Source: CAZRIT01 sp964600225 | GTDB lineage: Bacteria; Bacillota; Clostridia; Christensenellales; CAG-138 | Direction: 5' to 3' | NCBI GenBank assembly: GCA_964600225.1 | Contig: CAZRIT010000001.1 | Coordinates: 1-64,000, forward strand | Length of the DNA stretch: 64,000 nt | Shown here: in pieces, positions 59,491 to 64,000 of the stretch | Numbering within the stretch: position 1 is the stretch's first letter | How the letters are laid out: every line of letters begins with the position of its first letter | Translations under genes and position numbers: made by a program | Notes under the pieces: model-generated | Told to the model about the DNA's origin: nothing | Databases searched by the model: none | The model's input: only the letters and a program-made list of their open reading frames with translations

Positions 59491-61362
59491 ATGGCAAGCA
59501 AAAAGAGAAGAAAGAAAAAGCGCTTTCGCATGCAGCCGCGCTTTTTCCTGATCCTGTTCGTGCTGGTGGCGGCGGTGCTGCTGATTGTATGGGGCATCAA
59601 AAAGCTGACCAGCGACGACGCGGACCCCAACGCCGTGGCCACGCCCGTACCCACCGCTACGCCTGCGCCCACATCCACGCCCAAGCCGTCGCTGCCGCCC
59701 AATGTGGCGGTGATTCGCGATGAAAGCGCGGCCGCTGCCAGGCTTGGCTTCCAAACGGGCATCCGCATCGGCGGCGACGACAAATCGAGCTACAGCCGCG
59801 AAAACGCAGTGTCCTTCGGGCGCGATACCGAGTACGCCGCGGTCGAGGGCATACTGACCTTCGGCGGCAGCAACTACCGCAATTCGTTCACCTACGGCAT
59901 CCAATCGGTGAGCGAAAAGCGGATGCGGGAGGCGTGGAGCGAGCCGCTCGGCGCCATCTCCACCTGGTCGGGCACGGGCTGGACGGGCCAGCCGCTGATC
60001 GTCAAATGGCCCGACGCCACACTGAAGATCATGAACGTGGCCGAAAGCTTTAAAACCCAGGAGGGCGGGTTGACGGAGGTCATCTACCCCGCCATGGACG
60101 GCAAGATCTATTTTCTGGAGCTGTCCACAGGCAAGCAGACGCGCACGCCCATCAACGCGGGCGTGGTGCAAAAGGGCACCGCGTGCCTCGACCCGCGCGG
60201 GTATCCGCTGCTGTATGTGGGGCAGGGCATTCCCGTGCAGAACGATCAGGGCAACAACGCCGCGTCCATACGCGTATACAGCCTGATCGACTGCGCTGAA
60301 ATCTATAAGTTCGGCGGGTACGACTGGTTTTCGTACCGCGCATGGCAGGCGTACGACGGCAGCCCCATCATCGCCAACGATACCATCGTCTATGGCGGCG
60401 AAAACGGGGTGCTGTACACCGCAAAGCTCAACACGGCCTTCGACGCCGCGGCGGGCACGATATCCGTCGCGCCCGAGCGGCTGGTCAAATACCGCTACAA
60501 TGGCTCGGGTTACAGCCGCACCGACGGCCAGGGCCGCTGGTACGGCATCGAAAGCTCGATTTCGGCGTTTCGCAACTTCCTGTTCTTTACCGATAACGGC
60601 GGCAGGCTCCAGTGCGTGGACGTCAACAGCATGCAATTGAAGTATGTGGTGGACGTCACCGACGAATCGGACTCCTCGGTGGTCATCGAGGAATCGTTTG
60701 AGGACAACACCGTGTACCTGTACACGGGCTCCCAAACGCGCGCGACCGCATCGGGCCTGGACGATGGCTTTGGCTACAGCTACCAGCGCAAGATCAACGG
60801 GCTGACGGGCAAGGTGATCTGGGAAAAGAAGCAGATGTGCTCCATCGGCGACGCCTCCAACAGCGGCGGGCTGGTGGCAACCCCGCATGTGGGGCGCAGC
60901 ACTAGCAATATTGGCAATCTTGTCATCTATTCCCTGAGCCTTGCGGTTTTGCCGCAGGAGGAAACGGCGGTGCAGCCGCAAACGGGCGGCGTCACCACCG
61001 CAACCACCACCGCAGCGCCCGTATCCACCGCGGCGCCGTCGGGCCATACCGTGGGCGGACGCATCATTGCGTACGATAAAACCACGGGCGATCAGCTTTG
61101 GGCGCTCAGCCAGAGCAACGATTACTGGGCCAGCCCCGTCGTCATCTACGATGCATCGGGCAAGGGCTACCTGATACAGTGCGACCGGGGCGGCATCATC
61201 ACCATGTACGACGCCTTGACGGGCACCAAGCTGACCACGCTGGATGCGGGCAGCCGCATCGATTCCACGCCCGCGGTGTTTGGCGATTATCTGGTCGTGG
61301 GCACGCGCGGCAAGGGCGGCTCGGGCAAGGCGGCCAAGATTGTGGGCATCAAAATCAGCTAA
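59491..61362 (+). CDS. Second PQQ-like beta-propeller protein (paralog)
   Basis: The product is 623 residues with a short basic tail (KKRRKKKRFRMQP), a TM helix (FFLILFVLVAAVLLIVWGI), a Thr/Pro linker and a propeller. It shares blocks with the preceding gene (GTGWTGQPLIVKWP, AMDGKIYFLELSTGKQTR, LDPRGYPLLYVG), so the two arose by tandem duplication. Unlike the first it lacks the long N-terminal Gln/Arg tail and has a Thr/Ala-rich insertion (about 495-515). GGAGGAGG precedes ATG 59491. It ends before a strong hairpin. Confidence 0.75.
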   Translation: MASKKRRKKKRFRMQPRFFLILFVLVAAVLLIVWGIKKLTSDDADPNAVATPVPTATPAPTSTPKPSLPPNVAVIRDESAAAARLGFQTGIRIGGDDKSSYSRENAVSFGRDTEYAAVEGILTFGGSNYRNSFTYGIQSVSEKRMREAWSEPLGAISTWSGTGWTGQPLIVKWPDATLKIMNVAESFKTQEGGLTEVIYPAMDGKIYFLELSTGKQTRTPINAGVVQKGTACLDPRGYPLLYVGQGIPVQNDQGNNAASIRVYSLIDCAEIYKFGGYDWFSYRAWQAYDGSPIIANDTIVYGGENGVLYTAKLNTAFDAAAGTISVAPERLVKYRYNGSGYSRTDGQGRWYGIESSISAFRNFLFFTDNGGRLQCVDVNSMQLKYVVDVTDESDSSVVIEESFEDNTVYLYTGSQTRATASGLDDGFGYSYQRKINGLTGKVIWEKKQMCSIGDASNSGGLVATPHVGRSTSNIGNLVIYSLSLAVLPQEETAVQPQTGGVTTATTTAAPVSTAAPSGHTVGGRIIAYDKTTGDQLWALSQSNDYWASPVVIYDASGKGYLIQCDRGGIITMYDALTGTKLTTLDAGSRIDSTPAVFGDYLVVGTRGKGGSGKAAKIVGIKIS

Positions 61363-61390
61363 AGGCAGCGCATCAACCGCTTGCTTGGCA

Positions 61391-61429
61391 GGAGGGACGG
61401 CCGCACATCGGCGTCCTTCCTTCGTTTTT
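61391..61429 (+). terminator. Intrinsic terminator after the beta-propeller pair
   Basis: GGAGGGACG and CGTCCTTCC with CCG/CGG inside pair around CACAT, followed by TTCGTTTTT, 28 bases past the stop. Confidence 0.75.
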
Positions 61430-61470
61430 ATTCAAAAAAGTCGATGGCATCCATAAGCGGTGGAGCGGGG

Positions 61471-61499
61471 TTGCAAGTGACCACAAGATATTGTATAAT
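61471..61499 (+). promoter_or_regulatory. Promoter of the ftsK/spoIIIE gene
   Basis: TTGCAA (61471-61476), 17 bases, TATAAT (61494-61499), 37 bases before the start codon. Confidence 0.75.
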
Positions 61500-61536
61500 A
61501 TAATTGTAAAACTATCGAAAGGTAGGAAACTGCGAC

Positions 61537-64000
61537 TTGGCGGCCAATCAAAAAACCGCAAAAGGGAAAACGGGCAAATCGGGGGCGAGCAAAGCCGCCG
61601 AAACGCGCGCGTACAATCAAATACAGGAGCGCCGCAAGCGGGAATCCATCGGCGTGCTGCTCATTGCCGCGGGGATTCTGCTGGGCGCGTACTTAATATT
61701 CTCCGCCACGGGCTTTTTGGGCAAGGTCTTGAGCACGGCCCTGTTCGGGCTGATCGGCTCGGCCTCGTATGTGCTGCCGCTGGTGCTGATTGGCATGGGC
61801 ATCTTGTCCATCCGCGGCGACAAGTATGAAAGCGCGCGCGGCGCGGGCTGGTTTGTGATGCTGGGCATGATCGCGCTGATTACGCTGATTCAGCTCACCA
61901 AAAAGATCCCGTTCGACGGGCCGTACATGGAATACCTCAACGACGCGTACAACCTGGGCAGCTTGGCGCACCGCGGCGGCGGGTTTGTGGGCGCAACGCT
62001 GTGCTATCCGCTGCAAAAGCTGGGCGGAAACGTTTTGGCCTACACGCTTTTGATCGCCATCATCGTCATCGCCATCGTGGCGGTTTCCAACCTGTCCATA
62101 CGCGACGTATCCGCCATGGTGGGCGAGAGCGTGCGCGCGGGCAAGGAGAGCACACATGAGCAGTTGTTCGACGACGAACCGTACGCAGAGGACGCGCTGC
62201 CGTCGGGGCGAAAGCTGTTTACCATCGATTTGGACGCCGACGACGTTGGCGGCGCAAAAAAAACGGGCAAAAAGCGGCCCGCGCCCGCCGCGGCCAAGTC
62301 CGCTTCACCCGCCAAAAAGGCTGCGGGCAGGCGCAAGAAGGCGCAGGCCGACGATGACGACGGGCTGTCGTTCATGCCGCTGGAGGGCGGGCTGCGCACC
62401 AAGGACGGCGGCGTGCCCAAGCCCAAAAAGCCGCAGCAGATTGTGACGGATATCTGGGACGAGGTGGAGCCCGTTACCGATGTGCCGCTGATCATCAAGC
62501 CCGAAAAGAAGGGCGGCAGGAAGAAGGCGGAAGCGCCGCTGCCCGATACGGAGGCGCTGTTTGGCGCGCAAAAGAAGGAAAAGCCCGTGCGCAAGGTGCA
62601 GCCCAACGCCGAGGCGGTGGTGTATTCCAACGCCCCCGCGTACGAGCCGCCGCCGTTTTCGCTGCTGCAGGAGGCGGGCGTCAACACTGCCAAGTCCGAA
62701 AGCCCCAACGAGAAGGCGAGGCTGCTGGTGGAAACGCTGGCAAGCTTCAATATCACCGCCAGGGTCGTCAACGTCAGCGTGGGCCCCGTGCTGACCAGGT
62801 TTGAGCTGCAGCCCGCGCCGGGCGTGCGGGTTTCCCGCATCACGTCGCTTTCCAACGATATTGCGCTGGCGCTGGCCGCACAGCGCGTGCGCATCGAGGC
62901 GCCCATCCCCGGCAAGGCGGCCGTGGGCATTGAAATCCCCAATAAAAACTCCGTCACGGTGGTGCTGAGGGATATCGTGGAGAGCCGCGAGTTTGCCGCA
63001 AGCAAATCGCCCATCACCATGGCGCTGGGCAAGGATATCAGCGGCAAGATCGTCGTGGCCGATTTGGCCAAGATGCCGCACATGCTCATTGCGGGCGCGA
63101 CGGGTTCGGGCAAGAGCGTGTGCATCAACGATATCATCATCTCCATGGTCTATAAGTCCTCGCCCGCAGAGCTGCGCATGGTGCTCATCGACCCCAAGAT
63201 GGTGGAGCTTTCCACGTTTGCGGTGTTGCCGCACCTGCTGATTCCCGTTGTGACGGAGCCCAAGAAGGCTGCGAGCGCTTTGCGCTGGGCGGTCAACGAG
63301 ATGACCATGCGCTACAAGCGCTTCAGCGAGCAGGGCGCGCGTGACATTGCGCGGTTTAACGAATTGCAGGATGCGCCCGAAAACCGCCTGCCCAAGATTG
63401 TGGTCATCATCGACGAGCTGGCCGACCTGATGATGGTCGCGCCCGACGAGGTGGAGGACGCCATCTGCCGCATTGCCCAGCTAGGGCGCGCGGCGGGCAT
63501 CCACCTGATCGTCGCCACGCAGCGGCCGTCGGCGGATGTCATTACGGGGCTGATCAAGGCCAATATCCCCTCGCGCTGCGCGTTTGCGGTCAGCTCGGGC
63601 ATCGACTCGCGCATCATCCTCGACAGCACGGGCGCGGAAAAGCTGCTCGGCCGCGGCGATATGCTATTCCACCCCAACGGCGCGGGCAAGCCGACAAGGC
63701 TCCAGTGCGCGTTTGTGGCGGATGCGGAGGTGGAGCGCTTTGTTTCCTACTTTAAGTCGAAAAACGAATCGCCCAACTACGACGAGCAGGTGGTGGCCGA
63801 TATGAAATCCGTCGGCAAGAGCGGGCCCAACGGCGGCGTGTTCGGCGAGGGCAAGCAGGAGGACGAGCTGTTGGGCGAGGGCGTGCGGATTGTGCTCGAA
63901 AGCGGGCAGGCCAGCATCTCCATGATCCAGCGGCGCTTGCGCGTGGGCTATGCGCGCGCGGCGCGCCTGATCGATATCATGGAGCAGCACGGCTACGTTT
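61537..64000 (+). CDS. DNA translocase FtsK/SpoIIIE (3' end beyond the window)
   Basis: The frame is open from TTG 61537 to the window edge, about 821 codons, incomplete. N-terminal TM helices (ESIGVLLIAAGILLGAYLIF, LPLVLIGMGILSI and others) are followed by a Lys/Ala-rich linker and the FtsK motor: beta domain VNVSVGPVLTRFELQPAPG, Walker A AGATGSGKSVCIND (Lys526), Walker B VVIIDELADLMMVAPDEV, IAQLGRAAGIHLIVATQRP, and the start of the gamma winged helix near the end. The motor pumps DNA through a membrane pore at division or into the forespore. TTG start with AGGA upstream at nine bases. Confidence 0.95.
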   Translation, partial: MAANQKTAKGKTGKSGASKAAETRAYNQIQERRKRESIGVLLIAAGILLGAYLIFSATGFLGKVLSTALFGLIGSASYVLPLVLIGMGILSIRGDKYESARGAGWFVMLGMIALITLIQLTKKIPFDGPYMEYLNDAYNLGSLAHRGGGFVGATLCYPLQKLGGNVLAYTLLIAIIVIAIVAVSNLSIRDVSAMVGESVRAGKESTHEQLFDDEPYAEDALPSGRKLFTIDLDADDVGGAKKTGKKRPAPAAAKSASPAKKAAGRRKKAQADDDDGLSFMPLEGGLRTKDGGVPKPKKPQQIVTDIWDEVEPVTDVPLIIKPEKKGGRKKAEAPLPDTEALFGAQKKEKPVRKVQPNAEAVVYSNAPAYEPPPFSLLQEAGVNTAKSESPNEKARLLVETLASFNITARVVNVSVGPVLTRFELQPAPGVRVSRITSLSNDIALALAAQRVRIEAPIPGKAAVGIEIPNKNSVTVVLRDIVESREFAASKSPITMALGKDISGKIVVADLAKMPHMLIAGATGSGKSVCINDIIISMVYKSSPAELRMVLIDPKMVELSTFAVLPHLLIPVVTEPKKAASALRWAVNEMTMRYKRFSEQGARDIARFNELQDAPENRLPKIVVIIDELADLMMVAPDEVEDAICRIAQLGRAAGIHLIVATQRPSADVITGLIKANIPSRCAFAVSSGIDSRIILDSTGAEKLLGRGDMLFHPNGAGKPTRLQCAFVADAEVERFVSYFKSKNESPNYDEQVVADMKSVGKSGPNGGVFGEGKQEDELLGEGVRIVLESGQASISMIQRRLRVGYARAARLIDIMEQHGYV

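Overview
The window looks like a chromosomal contig from a GC-rich, spore-forming, Gram-positive Clostridia-type bacterium. The signs are spmA/spmB, a DarA-type cyclic-di-AMP receptor, the order lepA-hemW-hrcA-grpE-dnaK-dnaJ behind a perfect CIRCE operator, strong AGGAGG ribosome binding sites, many TTG/GTG starts, and lipoprotein signal peptides. Two 10-base N runs (50743-50752 and 54844-54853) suggest a scaffolded draft or metagenome assembly. This is inference; no 16S or other species marker is present.

Layout. 0-4 kb: a lipoprotein gene divergent from a BlaI/BlaR1-type repressor-sensor pair with two visible palindromic operators. 4.1-7.5 kb: tRNA-Pro(GGG), darA, a MATE exporter, a phosphopantetheinyl transferase and an Ig-like lipoprotein. 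7.5-9.1 kb: an AT-richer island holding a collapsed restriction-modification locus. 9.2-17.4 kb: a penicillin-binding protein, spmAB, an UMF1-type MFS protein and a large surface protein combining a PIG-L-like and an NAGPA-like domain. 17.4-26.1 kb: mnmA with a metal-binding-domain gene, the glyS-ArsP_2-recD2-comF operon, a hydrolase, and two repeat arrays built on the same GTCATTCTGAG core. 26.1-37.6 kb: a P-type Ca/Mn ATPase behind a yybP-ykoY type (Mn2+) riboswitch, a multi-pass membrane protein, a surface phosphoesterase, and an iron-ADH/LysR cassette. 37.7-45.6 kb: translation and heat-shock genes. 45.7-52.1 kb: a cupin, an oxidoreductase, an LCP-like protein, a fused pantothenate-type transporter/pantothenate kinase, homoserine dehydrogenase and an anchored binding-type protein. 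52.1-57.0 kb: a hairpin cluster, a two-component system and an amino-acid ABC transporter whose binding protein appears circularly permuted. 57.2-64 kb: two paralogous membrane-anchored beta-propeller proteins and the start of ftsK/spoIIIE, which is cut by the window end.

How the parts work together. Much of the window concerns the cell envelope: anchored or lipidated proteins with Thr/Pro linkers, a PBP, spore maturation proteins, LCP-like and beta-propeller proteins, and a DNA translocase. The heat-shock operon is under HrcA/CIRCE control, and the metal ATPase is probably under Mn2+ riboswitch control. The BlaI-like and LysR genes each have a palindrome in their own promoter region.

The least ordinary items are the apparently circularly permuted substrate-binding protein (56146-56994), the ECF S-component/type II pantothenate kinase fusion (48439-49785), the MTase-REase deletion scar (7740-9057), the PIG-L-like/NAGPA-like surface protein whose first domain lacks its zinc motif, and a BlaR1-like receptor with no penicillin-binding domain. 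No CRISPR array, prophage or intact transposon was seen.
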